The notes under the pieces are model-generated. The model saw only the letters and a program-made list of their open reading frames with translations. It was not told where the DNA came from and did not search any database. Below, one piece after another: positions 52,721 to 61,824 of a stretch of DNA of 64,000 bases (positions within the stretch are counted from its first letter, which is position 1; each line of letters begins with the position of its first letter). The translations under genes and the position numbers were made by a program. Source of the DNA: Minicystis rosea (GTDB lineage: Bacteria > Myxococcota_A > Polyangia > Polyangiales > Polyangiaceae); NCBI GenBank assembly GCA_001931535.1, contig CP016211.1, positions 2,446,501 to 2,510,500 of the forward strand, written 5' to 3'.

Positions 52721-53563
52721 TCAGCGCTTGGCGAGGGAGAGCACGTCGACGTCGATGGGGACCGCCCGCTTCGCGTGGGCGGTGCCGACGATCAGCCAAT
52801 TGCGTTCACCCCAGGCGAGCATGCCGAACGTGGTGACGCCGAGCTCGCAGCGCTCGACCTTGCCGTTGCGCACCAAGAGCTCTGCCGGCGTCGGCTCGGC
52901 GTGCATGAACAGCGTGACGAGCTCAAGGTTCGAGCCGCGCACCGCCCGGATGTAGCTCAGCGATCGTTCCCGATCTCGCACCGTCATCGGGCCGCAGGCG
53001 GCGGTGGCGCGCTCGATCCAGTCTTCGCTCCAGATCTGGCGGCTGGGTCCAATCATGTCGTGCCGGATGGCTCGAGCGTCGGTCGCGCGGCCGTCGACGG
53101 CGATGAGATAGGTTCCCGCGCATCGTTTCGCCGTGACCTCGGCGGCGAGCTGCGCCGGCGACGGCGACGGGGGTGGCTGGGGACTGCCGAAATGCAGATA
53201 CGATGTCGCGATCACCTCGACGACGCAGGCGCGCTCGGGGCCGAGGAGCGTGATGGTCCGTGGCTTCGACAAAGGCGGCGCCGGCGCTGTCGTGATCGGC
53301 ACGTAGGAGTGGGCGTCGGTGACGGTCCAAGCCGCGTTGGCCGGAGGCGGCGTCTCGGCCACGTTCTGGAGGACGATCCACATCGAGCCGTGCGCATCAT
53401 GCTCGAGCTGGAGGAGCGACGGCGTGGCGCCGCGCGCCGCGGCCGCGGGGTCTGAGCCCGAGCGCACCGGCACGGACGACGTCGATGCGGTGCATGCGCT
53501 GCTCGCAATGCTGGCAGCCAAAAGAAGGGACAACGTGACGCGCGTCGTGGCTGTGGTTCGCAT
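52721..53563 (-). CDS. hypothetical lipoprotein
   Basis: A 280-residue lipoprotein. ATG 53563 is chosen because GGGAG lies 4 nt upstream; a further upstream ATG is in frame but lacks one. The lipobox is ASSAC. The mature part has beta-rich stretches (GSMWIVLQNVAETPPPANAA, ACVVEVIATSYLHF), a Pro-rich linker near residue 150 and a C-terminal region with several Trp and Cys (WERNWLIVG-like, AACGPMTVRDR). No family recognised. It lies 52 bp upstream of the MopE gene on the same strand, possibly co-transcribed. Confidence 0.7.
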   Translation of the reverse strand: MRTTATTRVTLSLLLAASIASSACTASTSSVPVRSGSDPAAAARGATPSLLQLEHDAHGSMWIVLQNVAETPPPANAAWTVTDAHSYVPITTAPAPPLSKPRTITLLGPERACVVEVIATSYLHFGSPQPPPSPSPAQLAAEVTAKRCAGTYLIAVDGRATDARAIRHDMIGPSRQIWSEDWIERATAACGPMTVRDRERSLSYIRAVRGSNLELVTLFMHAEPTPAELLVRNGKVERCELGVTTFGMLAWGERNWLIVGTAHAKRAVPIDVDVLSLAKR

Positions 53564-53599
53564 GAGCTCCCATCGGCTCGTGATCACTTGGTGAGCCGC

Positions 53600-53731
53600 T
53601 CAGCTATACCGAAGCCCCGCGAGCCGCGCCTCTCCAACGAACGAGCGCCCGCCCGCGAGCACGATTCGCACGCCCATGCGCCATGGGCCCGACCGAATCG
53701 TGCGGGCGTCTTGAACGAGCACGACCGCCAT
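53600..53731 (-). CDS. small hypothetical ORF
   Basis: A 43-codon frame from ATG 53731 (MAVVLVQDARTIRSGPWRMG, ending FVGEARLAGLRYS) with coding-looking composition. The same frame extends upstream as LLAAAPDLDPLPACHHDDHP without a start codon. It may be a short gene or the end of a truncated one. The neighbouring transglycosylase ends at 53802. Confidence 0.25.
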   Translation of the reverse strand: MAVVLVQDARTIRSGPWRMGVRIVLAGGRSFVGEARLAGLRYS

Positions 53732-53801
53732 CGGGTGGTCATCGTGGTGGCAGGCTGGAAGAGGATCGAGATCTGGTGCCGCGGCGAGCAGCGCTCTGCG
53801 T

Positions 53802-54452
53802 TCAGGTCGACGCCGTTTCGCCGGCGCCCTTCGCCGTTCGATAGCGCTCGTAATAGCCGAGCACACGCGTGACGTATCGCTGGGTCTCCTCGTAGGGCGG
53901 AATCCCATCGTGACGGGCCACCGCGCCTTCGCCCGCGTTGTAGGCCGCGACGACGCGTTGGAGATCGCCGTCGAAGAGATCGCTGAGGATGCGCAGGTAG
54001 CGTGTGCCGCCGAAGATGGCCTCGCGCGGATCGAAGGCGTCGCGCACCTCGAGGCGTGACGCCGTCGCGGGCATGAGCTGCATCAACCCGAGGGCGCCCG
54101 CGGGGGAGACGGCCTGTGGATCATAGTCGCTCTCGCATTTGATGATGGCATGGATGAGCGCGTCCGGAATTTGGTAGAGCTCGGCGGCTTCTCGAATCCA
54201 GGTGGCATATCGGGTGACGCGATCAGGAGAATCATCGCTCGGTGCGACCGCGGTCACTTTGGGCTGCCGAGCGGACGGAGGCGACTTGGCGAACACCCGA
54301 TATCGATGATCCCCGCGAGGCTTGTTCGTGAGGTGGAGCACGCCCTGCGCATCGGTGTACGAGAAGATGTCGGCCGCCGCGCGCCGCGAGCCGAGCACGA
54401 TCATGGAGAGACCGAGCAAAGCGCCGAGCGCGCGGGCAGGATGGAGCAACAT
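53802..54452 (-). CDS. lytic transglycosylase (SLT family)
   Basis: A 216-residue protein starting at ATG 54452 with a signal peptide (ARALGALLGLSMIVLG, then AAA). A DUF4124-like segment (DIFSYTDAQGVLHLTNKP) is followed by an SLT domain with the catalytic Glu in AIIKCESDYDPQAVSPAGAL, then GLMQLMPATASRL and AAYNAGEGAVARHDGIPPYE. These enzymes cut the glycan strands of peptidoglycan to form 1,6-anhydro ends. Small, single-domain and likely periplasmic. Confidence 0.9.
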   Translation of the reverse strand: MLLHPARALGALLGLSMIVLGSRRAAADIFSYTDAQGVLHLTNKPRGDHRYRVFAKSPPSARQPKVTAVAPSDDSPDRVTRYATWIREAAELYQIPDALIHAIIKCESDYDPQAVSPAGALGLMQLMPATASRLEVRDAFDPREAIFGGTRYLRILSDLFDGDLQRVVAAYNAGEGAVARHDGIPPYEETQRYVTRVLGYYERYRTAKGAGETAST

Positions 54453-54552
54453 GGCGGCGGGGAGACAAGCACGCGGGCGGTCGTATTCCTGCTTCAGGCC
54501 GCCCGCTTCGAGGCTCGCCGCGCGTCATCGAGCGTCCTCGAGCGAGGGCGAA

Positions 54553-55539
54553 TCACTCTCCCTGGCCCGGGCAGGCGAGCTCCGGGGGAAAGGCGAATTT
54601 ACCGACGCTCACATCGAAGGTCGCTTGGAGGGGCACATCCTGCTGCGGATCGCCGCCGTGCACGGTCGCGGCGAGCTCGCCGACGAGGCGGCCTTCGGCG
54701 GTCTCCATGATGGTCACCGAGCCTCCTGATCCGACGAGCCCGTCGATGTACGAATATGCGCCCGACGCCGTGGCGATCCGCTCGACCTGAATGAGCGAGC
54801 CCGCCATCCCGCCCGGCTCCGCGCCGAAATCGATGCGAAGCGACTCGATACCATCCCCCACCGACTTCAGGATGCTCAGCGTGACGGCGCGAGAGCCGTC
54901 CGCCTCGGCCGTGTAGATACCGTAGTTGCCTTTCTCGTCGAGATCGTAGGTCACCGTCGAGCCGAGGAAGGTCAACACGACCGTTCCGTCGCCGAGTCCC
55001 GACGGTCCAGAAGGGTAATCGTTGATGTCGCGGAGCACCGTATACGTGCCGAGAGACCCCACGAACTGCTGAATGGTCGTGTCCGTGACGTCGCAGGCCT
55101 CGAAGGTCAGATAGGCCGCTTCCGTCTCGTCGTAGACCGCCATTTGCACGCGGGATCCGGGCGACGAGCGCGGGAGCGTGATGCTGACCGGCTTTTGCAG
55201 GGCCGCCGTCGCCGGCGCGACGCGGAAGACCGGGGACGCGAGCTCCCGCTCGAACGGCACCGAAGGAGGATTGGGATCGGTGTCGATCGCAATCTCGGTA
55301 TCCGCCGCGAGCGCCCCTTGCGGGAACTCCACGACGGCGCCGCAGAGCGTGATCGTGCCACCTTCGGCGCCGATCGTCTTCTTCACACCTTCGGGCGGGC
55401 ATTCGGCTCCTCCGCCCGCGCCGCCGGTGCCCATGCCGCCGCTGCCACCCGTGGCGCTGGAGGGTGTGTTGGAGCAGGCCGCGAGCAGGCCGAGGGGGAG
55501 GGCGCAGAACGCAAGAATGGCCATCGATCGAATAAGCAT
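54553..55539 (-). CDS. lipoprotein with ZU5-like beta domain
   Basis: A 328-residue lipoprotein starting at ATG 55539 (signal LPLGLLAAC, lipobox LAAC). A Gly-rich linker and a Cys-containing turn (GAECPPEGVKKTIGAEGGTI) lead to a ZU5/FIMAC-like beta domain (LCGAVVEFPQGALAADTEIA, RVAPATAALQKPVSITLP). The C-terminal half is another beta-rich segment (TVVLTFLGSTVTYDLDEKGN, GAEPGGMAGSLIQVERI). Function unknown. Surface-exposed proteins of this style are common in Polyangiales. Confidence 0.78.
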   Translation of the reverse strand: MLIRSMAILAFCALPLGLLAACSNTPSSATGGSGGMGTGGAGGGAECPPEGVKKTIGAEGGTITLCGAVVEFPQGALAADTEIAIDTDPNPPSVPFERELASPVFRVAPATAALQKPVSITLPRSSPGSRVQMAVYDETEAAYLTFEACDVTDTTIQQFVGSLGTYTVLRDINDYPSGPSGLGDGTVVLTFLGSTVTYDLDEKGNYGIYTAEADGSRAVTLSILKSVGDGIESLRIDFGAEPGGMAGSLIQVERIATASGAYSYIDGLVGSGGSVTIMETAEGRLVGELAATVHGGDPQQDVPLQATFDVSVGKFAFPPELACPGQGE

Positions 55540-55686
55540 GCGGCGACGATATCATGGTGTTGCGCGCCGCGGGCTCGTTCCAGCCGGCAAGTGACGCTCG
55601 CTCGGCGGATGCGCGCAACGTTCACCGCAGCCGGACCATGAAGACCTGCTGAGCGATGCCCGCGACGAGGGCACCTTCACCCATGA

Positions 55687-56544
55687 TCAAGCGGGCAGCC
55701 TGATGTCGTTCGTGGATCCTGCCCGATCATCGAGCAGCTCGCGCAGCCGAGCGGCGTCGGCGGAGGTGGACGGTGTGTACACGATCATGTGCAGGTCGGC
55801 GTTGCCGTGCACCGCGAAGCTCGCGTAGTCGAACGTCAGGGCACCATCGCCGCGTGCGACGCGCTTGGTACCGGGGCCGAGCGCTGCGACGTCGCGCTCG
55901 CGCCACATCGCGGCGAACTCCGGGCTCGTGCGCGACAGCTCGTCGACGAGCGCCGCCGCGCGTTTGGTCGTGCCGATGCGAGCGGTCTCCCCTCGGAACG
56001 ACGCGACGACGGCGCGCGCGTGGTGCTCCCAGTCGGTCATGCGCTCGCGCGCGCCGGGCGCGAACAGGAACCGCAGCGTGTTGCGCTGATCGGCCGGAAT
56101 CATGGCGTAGTTGCCGAACACGATGGTCGCGGCGGCGTTCCACGCGACGATGTCCCACGTCGACGTCGCGATCAGCGCGGGGTGCGCGGAGATGGCATCG
56201 AGCACGCGCTGGAGCTGCGGTGTCACCCCGCCGGCGCCGGCGCCCGCCCGGCGGACCTCGGGCGGGTGGCCGAACGCAAGCAGGTGCAGGTGCTCGCGCT
56301 CGACCTCGGACAACGCGAGCGCGCCCGCGATGCGATCGAGCACCTCCGCCGACGGCGCACCGCCGCGGCCCTGCTCGAGCCACGTGTACCAAGTCACGCT
56401 CACGTTCGCGCGCTGCGCGACCTCTTCGCGGCGCAGCCCCGGGGTGCGGCGGCGCCGCGGCGCGACCCCGAACGCGGCGGGATCGAGCTTGCTACGGCGA
56501 TCCTTGAGGTACGCGCCCAGCGCGTTGTCGTCGGCTTCGGCCAT
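55687..56544 (-). CDS. XRE/MmyB-like transcriptional regulator
   Basis: A 285-residue regulator starting at ATG 56544. The HTH is in GLRREEVAQRANVSVTWYTW, preceded by RRSKLDPAAFGVAPRRRRTP, which is the N-terminal signature of the MmyB-like group. The C-terminal MmyB ligand-binding domain includes TPQLQRVLDAISAHPALIAT and WDIVAWNAAATIVFGNYAMI. Members often regulate an adjacent short-chain dehydrogenase, and here an SDR starts 77 bp away on the other strand, with a palindrome between them. Confidence 0.88.
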   Translation of the reverse strand: MAEADDNALGAYLKDRRSKLDPAAFGVAPRRRRTPGLRREEVAQRANVSVTWYTWLEQGRGGAPSAEVLDRIAGALALSEVEREHLHLLAFGHPPEVRRAGAGAGGVTPQLQRVLDAISAHPALIATSTWDIVAWNAAATIVFGNYAMIPADQRNTLRFLFAPGARERMTDWEHHARAVVASFRGETARIGTTKRAAALVDELSRTSPEFAAMWRERDVAALGPGTKRVARGDGALTFDYASFAVHGNADLHMIVYTPSTSADAARLRELLDDRAGSTNDIRLPA

Positions 56545-56562
56545 GCGCAACCTGTCAGTCAC

Positions 56563-56574
56563 TATACCAGTATA
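56563..56574. promoter_or_regulatory. candidate operator between the XRE regulator and the SDR
   Basis: TATAC-CA-GTATA is a perfect 5-bp inverted repeat with a 2-base spacer, in the 76-bp gap between the divergent starts at 56544 and 56621. TATAC(N2)GTATA is a frequent binding pattern for MmyB/XRE-type regulators next to SDR genes. A single site is seen. Confidence 0.55.
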
Positions 56575-56620
56575 TCGCCACGGCTTTTTCTCGGCCGCCG
56601 CGCGACCCAAAGATGCGGCC

Positions 56621-57529
56621 ATGACAATGCGCATCTTCGTCACCGGCGCCACCGGCTTCATCGGCAGCGCCGTCGTTCATGAATTGCTGAGCGCGGGACA
56701 CCACGTGCTCGGTCTCGCCCGCTCCGACGCCAACGCCGCTTCGCTCGTAGCGATGGGCGCGAGCGTCGTGCGCGGATCGCTCGAGGATCTCGACGCCTTG
56801 CGCCGCGGCGCTGAGGCTGCCGACGGCGTGGTCCACACTGCGTTCATCCACGACTTCTCCGACTTCGCCCATTCGTGCGCGGTCGATCAGCGCGCGATTA
56901 CGACGATCGGCGAGGTGCTCGCGGGCACGAACCGGCCGTTCGCCGTCACCACCGGCACGTGGATCGCGGAGGGCCGCGCCGCCACCGAGGCCGACGACGC
57001 CGTGCGCACGAACTCGGTATCCGCGCTGCGCGCGCCGGCCGAGGACCTCACGAACGAGCTGGCCGGGCGCGGGGTGCGCGCGTTCGTCGTGCGGCTGCCG
57101 CGGTCGGTGCACGGCGTGACCGCGAGTGGCTGGAACGGCGGGTTCGCCGGTGTGCTCCTCCAACTCGCGCGCGGCAGCGGCGTGTCGGCGTACATCAGCG
57201 ACGGCGCGCAGCGCTGGCCCGCGGTGCACCGGCTCGACGCGGCCCGCCTGTACCGGCTCGGCATCGAGAAGGCGCCCGCCGGATCGCGGCTGCACGCCGT
57301 CGGCGACGAGGGCGTGGCGATGCGCGATCTCGCCGCCGCGATCGGCCGCGTGCTCGGCGTGCCGGTCGTGTCGAAGTCGGGCAGCGACGCCGAGACGCAC
57401 TTCGGCTTCATCGCCGCGATCGGCGCGCTCGATCAGCCCGCGTCGAGCGCGCACACGCGCGCGCTGCTCGACTGGCAGCCCCGCGAGCCCGGCCTGCTCG
57501 CCGATCTCGAAGCGAGTCTGAAGGCATGA
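56621..57529 (+). CDS. NAD(P)-dependent epimerase/dehydratase (SDR)
   Basis: A 302-residue extended SDR starting at ATG 56621 (ATG 56627 is an alternative). The nucleotide-binding motif is RIFVTGATGFIGSAVVHELL (GATGFIG). The usual YxxxK active-site pair is not clearly present, so it may be of the atypical SDR5/NmrA-like group. Other landmarks are VRGSLEDLDALRRGAEAADG, a GVVHTAF loop and a C-terminal VHRLDAARLYRLGIEKA. It is likely a reductase or epimerase of unknown substrate, controlled by the divergent XRE-type regulator. Confidence 0.82.
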   Translation: MTMRIFVTGATGFIGSAVVHELLSAGHHVLGLARSDANAASLVAMGASVVRGSLEDLDALRRGAEAADGVVHTAFIHDFSDFAHSCAVDQRAITTIGEVLAGTNRPFAVTTGTWIAEGRAATEADDAVRTNSVSALRAPAEDLTNELAGRGVRAFVVRLPRSVHGVTASGWNGGFAGVLLQLARGSGVSAYISDGAQRWPAVHRLDAARLYRLGIEKAPAGSRLHAVGDEGVAMRDLAAAIGRVLGVPVVSKSGSDAETHFGFIAAIGALDQPASSAHTRALLDWQPREPGLLADLEASLKA

Positions 57530-57645
57530 GCTGCGCAGCGCACCAAGAGCCCAAACGCGCAGCGCGTCACCCCCCGTCGACGTGCCTCGGCGAGGCCGAT
57601 GCGTGACACCGAGCCGAGAACACCTCACTTGACGATCTGCATGCT

Positions 57646-58020
57646 TTGACCTCCCAAGCAGATTGCGATGCTGGGTGCGTGGGTGACACGCAGGTGTTCG
57701 CCGGCATCGCACGGTCATGCACTATGCGTGATCGTGCAGCGGGTTCTCCGTCACGAGCGACACGGAGTCCAGACTTGCTGTCACGCTCTTCGATGGAGGA
57801 GCGTCTCTCTCCGACGCAGACGACGTCGGCAGCGTGACAATCGACAGCTTCGGCATGAACGGCGAAGGGGTGTTCCCCCTCTCATGCGCTGAAAATGCGC
57901 CGTGGGTCGCACGTCGTGCGCACCACCGACCACGGCCAACCCGGCGCGATGTTCCGCCCCTGCGTCGTCAGCCCCGACACGAAGCGTGGGGGGCCGCGCT
58001 TCATGAAGCGACGATGTGAG
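57646..58020 (+). pseudogene. decayed gene with frameshifts
   Basis: From ATG 57646 a frame gives DCDAGCVGDTQVFAGIARSC, then after a GGG run at about 57740 the coding-like sequence moves to another frame (GFSVTSDTESRLAVTLFDGG, ASLSDADDVGSVTIDSFGMN, GEGVFPLSCAENAPW). This looks like a beta-rich protein of about 120 residues with a single-base shift, and it degrades after 57900. No family recognised. Bases 57530-57645 and 58021-58246 hold no supported gene. Confidence 0.35.
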
Positions 58021-58246
58021 GCGTGCCGGAGAGACCGAATCTGCAAGCCTCGGTTCGCCTCATCATGCGAAGTTGAAACGCTTGCGCGTCAAAGCACCCA
58101 CCCGCACCGCAACGGCGCCGTGGCCCACTGCTTGCCAGGCGCGAGCGCGCCTCGGAATCTCCGGCTCACCCCATGTCCGGATTCCTCACGTAGCGAAAGG
58201 ACACCTTTGCCAATCATGTCGTCTCTCCATCGCCCAGGGGTGTCGA

Positions 58247-60310
58247 ATGGGCCGCGTTGAACTAGCCCCCGAAGCGTGGGTGGGACGCTGGCTCAAGGAA
58301 AAATGGCGGCTCGACGCGCTGCTCGGCGTGGGCGGCGTCGGCTCGGTGTATGCGGCGACGCATCGCAACCAGAGTCGCGTGGCGATCAAGATCCTACGCG
58401 CCGAGCTTGCCTCCGAGCCCGATCTCGTGGCGCGCTTCCTCCACGAAGGCTATGCGGCCAATGCGGTTGGCCACAGCGGTGTCGTGCGTGTGCTCGACGA
58501 CGACAAGACCGACGATGGCCTCGTCTTCCTCGTCATGGAGCTCCTCGAGGGCGAGACGCTCGAAGCGCGCACCCTGCGACGTGGCGGGCGCTTGCCCGTG
58601 GACGAAGCCCTCGCGGTCGCCGACGGCGTGCTCGCGGTGCTCGAGGCGGCGCACGCGAAGAGCGTCATTCACCGCGATCTCAAGCCCGAGAACGTCTTCC
58701 TCTGCCGCGACGGCACGGTGAAGGTGCTCGACTTCGGGATCGCGCGCGTCCGCGCCGGCACCCCGCCGCCGCGATCTGGGACGCAGCACGGCTGGATGAT
58801 GGGCACGCCCGGCTACATGCCTCCCGAGCAGGTGCGCGGGCAGTGGGATCGCGTCGACGCGCGCAGCGATCTCTGGGCCGTCGGCGCCACGCTCCACGCG
58901 CTGCTCACGGGCCGGCGCGTGCACGAGAGCGCGGGCGCGGCCCTCGACGTGTTCTCCGCCGCGACCCGACCCGCGCCGTCGCTCGCCGAGGCGCGGCCCG
59001 ATCTGCCGCCGGCGGTGATCGCGCTCGTCGACCGCGCGCTCCGATCCGCGCCCGAGGAGCGCTGGTCGTCGGCGACCGAGATGCGCGCCGCCCTCGCTGC
59101 GGCGCTCCCCACCGGATCACCGAGCGCGCCTCTTCGCGCGAACGCGCCCACCTTGACCGCGGGGGCCGTCACCGGAGGCACGTCGCTCATCGCGCCGGCG
59201 CCCGCGCCATCGCGCGTCGGGCCACCGGACAACACCCAGCCGATCGCGATCGCGCCCGACACGTTCTGGGTCGGCAAGCGCGACCCCAAATCGATCTTCC
59301 ACGCGAACCCGTTCCTGCGCATCTTTCCGGGCGCCGCGCCGTACAACCTCATCGTCGATCCCGGGTCGAGCTCCGACTTCTCCGTCGTCTCCGCGAAGGT
59401 GGGGACGCTCCTCGGCCGCGTCGGTGCGCTCTCGGGGATGTTCATCAACCACCAGGATCCCGACGTCGGATCGTCGGCCGCGCGCATCAGCGGTCGCTAC
59501 GCGCCGGACGCTTCCATCTTCTGCTCGGAGGCGACGTGGCGGCTCGTCGTCCACTTCAACCTCCCGCGTGATCGCTTCGTCGACGTCGACGGCAAGCGCC
59601 GTGGCATCACGCTTCCGGGTGGCCACGAGGTCATCCCCGTGCCGAGCCCGTTCTGCCATTTTCGCGGCGCCGTCATGCTCTACGATCCCGCGACGCGCGT
59701 GCTCTTCTCGGGCGACTTGCTGGGCGGCATCACCGAGCCGGGTGAGCGCGATCTGTGGGCCGACGAGGGCGACTGGAGCGGCATCCGCGCCTTCCACCAG
59801 CTCTACATGCCGACGAACCGCGCGATCGCGGCGGCGGCGCGCGCGATCCAGCGGCTCGATCCGTTCCCCGAGATCATCGCCCCCCAGCATGGCCGCCTCC
59901 TGCGCGGCGCGGTGCTGCGGCGCTTCCTCGAGCGGCTGGAGCACCTGCCCGTCGGGCTCGACATCCTCGACGACGTCGGCGAAGGCGCGGACGCGCTCGC
60001 GGCCTGGAGCAGCGCGCTCAACCGCGTGCTCCACACCGCGCGCCTCGTGCTCGGCGACGAGGTCGATCGCCTCCTCGCCCACACCTCCGAGCTCGAGGAT
60101 TGCTGCACGTTCCGCGGCGAGCGCGCCGCCGTCACCTCCGCCGGCCGCTGGGCGCTCGGCACCGCGGTCCGCCTCCTCACGGAAGGGCGCTCACCGACGA
60201 TCGCCAATCCGATCCGTCTCGAAGCCGTCCACGCCTGCGAAGACCTGGAGCTGCCGAGCCCCGACCTGATGCTGGAAGGCGAGCAGAGCATCGTCGCCTC
60301 GAGCGGGTGA
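58247..60310 (+). CDS. Ser/Thr protein kinase fused to an oxygen-binding diiron (ODP) domain
   Basis: A 687-residue cytosolic fusion from ATG 58247. Residues ~20-290 are a Hanks-type kinase: glycine loop LLGVGGVGSVYAA, VAIK (Lys48), IHRDLKPENV (catalytic Asp144), LDFG (Asp162) and GTPGYMPPEQ. After a Pro/Thr linker, residues ~335-560 form a metallo-beta-lactamase fold of the ODP/flavodiiron type, with INHQDPDVGSS (401-406), CHFRGAVMLY (His471), LFSGDLLGG (Asp490) and APQHGRLL (His548) as likely metal ligands. ODP domains bind a diiron site that senses O2 in some chemotaxis proteins, so this could be an O2/NO- or redox-sensing kinase, which is inference. The last ~125 residues are helical. No membrane segment. 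Confidence 0.88.
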   Translation: MGRVELAPEAWVGRWLKEKWRLDALLGVGGVGSVYAATHRNQSRVAIKILRAELASEPDLVARFLHEGYAANAVGHSGVVRVLDDDKTDDGLVFLVMELLEGETLEARTLRRGGRLPVDEALAVADGVLAVLEAAHAKSVIHRDLKPENVFLCRDGTVKVLDFGIARVRAGTPPPRSGTQHGWMMGTPGYMPPEQVRGQWDRVDARSDLWAVGATLHALLTGRRVHESAGAALDVFSAATRPAPSLAEARPDLPPAVIALVDRALRSAPEERWSSATEMRAALAAALPTGSPSAPLRANAPTLTAGAVTGGTSLIAPAPAPSRVGPPDNTQPIAIAPDTFWVGKRDPKSIFHANPFLRIFPGAAPYNLIVDPGSSSDFSVVSAKVGTLLGRVGALSGMFINHQDPDVGSSAARISGRYAPDASIFCSEATWRLVVHFNLPRDRFVDVDGKRRGITLPGGHEVIPVPSPFCHFRGAVMLYDPATRVLFSGDLLGGITEPGERDLWADEGDWSGIRAFHQLYMPTNRAIAAAARAIQRLDPFPEIIAPQHGRLLRGAVLRRFLERLEHLPVGLDILDDVGEGADALAAWSSALNRVLHTARLVLGDEVDRLLAHTSELEDCCTFRGERAAVTSAGRWALGTAVRLLTEGRSPTIANPIRLEAVHACEDLELPSPDLMLEGEQSIVASSG

Positions 60311-60340
60311 CGCCTCCCGCCGCGCGTGCGCGCTACCCCG

Positions 60341-61408
60341 CTACGCCGCCCAGTCCTCGACCTCGAAGAGGAACCGCGTTCCGCCGATGAGGCGGCGGTT
60401 CGCCGAGGTGCTTTGCACGAAGACGCGGTACTCGTCGAGGCTTGCCGGTCGGATGCGCGCCGACACGCCCTCGGGCAGGCCGAGCATCTCGCGCGCCTTC
60501 TGCCCGCTGAACATGTCGCCCGTCTTCTTGTTCATGAGGATGACCTCTTTCTGGGCCTGGATCGTCTCGGTCTTGGTGAACTCGTAGAAGCCGCGACCCG
60601 TCTTGAAGCGCAGGCCGTTCTCGAGCACGAACTCCTTGATGTACGCGTCGTCGTCGACGTCGAGGACCTGGAAGCGCCCGGGAGGGACGGCGTGGAGATC
60701 GATGGTGCCGAACTTCGTCGCCGTCGGCGCGCGCTTCATCATCGCGTCGAACATGTTGTTCAAGCTGCGGTTGAGCCGACCCTCGCCGAGGATCTCGCGC
60801 TCATAGGCCTGCAGCTTGTCGTCGGATGATTGCTTGTAACAAATCGCCAGCACCATGTCGGTGATGTACGCGAACTGATCGAGGTTGAGGTGGAAGCCGC
60901 CGGATTTCTCGGCGAGCTCGCGGTAGAACGGCGTCGCGTGGGCGCGGCCGAGCGCCTGCACGCCGTAGACGGGGACACCCATCTTGCCCAGTTTGTCGAC
61001 CTCGACACGCCAGTTGAGCTTCTTCGGATTCTGGGTCGGGCCGTGGGGCACATCATCGCCGATGAGGACGAAGCACTTGGTGTAGCTCGGCGTCCAGGAG
61101 AGCGTCTGGGCCTCGTGGAGAACGAGCTCGTAGCATTCGGGCGCGTCGCCGCCGCCGGTTGCCTCGACACGCTCGACGAAGCGGCAGATCTTATTGGCGT
61201 CGTCCGTGAGATCGAGGGCCTTCGTGACGTACGTCGAGCCCGCGTCGCAGTAGTCGCCATGCGCGATGATGCCAATGCGCATGCCGGGGATCTCCTTCAT
61301 CAGCCGGCTGACCGTGGCATTGATCTTCTTCCGCACCTGGGTGAGACACGGGTACATGCTGCCGGTGGTGTCAAAAGAGAAGACGACCTCGATGGCGTTG
61401 TCGATCAT
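60341..61408 (-). CDS. VWA-domain protein
   Basis: A 355-residue protein starting at ATG 61408. The N-terminal ~200 residues are a von Willebrand A domain with the MIDAS motif DTTGSM (in VVFSFDTTGSMYPCL), followed by GIIAHGDYCDAGSTYVTKAL, the TGGGDAPECYELVL stretch and CFVLIGDDVPHGP. The C-terminal part has a charged region (DDKLQAYEREILGEGRL) and ends with LIGGTRFLFEVEDWAA. There is no signal peptide, so it is probably a cytosolic adaptor. It is convergent with the kinase gene, with 30 bp between them. Confidence 0.82.
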   Translation of the reverse strand: MIDNAIEVVFSFDTTGSMYPCLTQVRKKINATVSRLMKEIPGMRIGIIAHGDYCDAGSTYVTKALDLTDDANKICRFVERVEATGGGDAPECYELVLHEAQTLSWTPSYTKCFVLIGDDVPHGPTQNPKKLNWRVEVDKLGKMGVPVYGVQALGRAHATPFYRELAEKSGGFHLNLDQFAYITDMVLAICYKQSSDDKLQAYEREILGEGRLNRSLNNMFDAMMKRAPTATKFGTIDLHAVPPGRFQVLDVDDDAYIKEFVLENGLRFKTGRGFYEFTKTETIQAQKEVILMNKKTGDMFSGQKAREMLGLPEGVSARIRPASLDEYRVFVQSTSANRRLIGGTRFLFEVEDWAA

Positions 61409-61508
61409 TGGATGAACCTCTGGTGTCGGCCCGGCCGGAACGGTGGGGATCCGGTCCTGGGCAGCATTGGTTGTCCGCAGGTGATGGACAGAACAATACG
61501 TTGTTGGA

Positions 61509-61524
61509 TGCTTGTTTACAAGCA
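61509..61524. promoter_or_regulatory. palindrome upstream of the VWA gene
   Basis: TGCTTGT-TT-ACAAGCA has perfect 7-bp arms and a 2-base spacer. It lies 101 bp upstream of the VWA start. Reading the minus strand, TTGTAA and TATTGT with 17 bp between them overlap it as a possible promoter. The rest of 61409-61824 holds no supported gene. Confidence 0.4.
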
Positions 61525-61824
61525 CTGGAGGTCAATGGTGGGACATTGATCGACAGTGTTTTGTATTGCTGTACGCGAGTGTTCTGCACCTGGATCGAGG
61601 TTGTTTGAAGGCCTGTGAGAGGCGCGCGCCGAGAGTGTGGCGGCGGCTTGGAAGAGCCGTGAGGATTGGCTCGTGCAGATTGCGGGACATCGCCCGCGAA
61701 GCGCTGACTGCGGCGCTCCTCGTCGGATGCGAGAGGGCGTGTGCGGCGGGCGACTGGCCTCGATGGGGGCTTCATCTGCTGTTGAATTCGCTGGAGGCGC
61801 GCGAGCGCGTCCGTTCGTCGCAGC

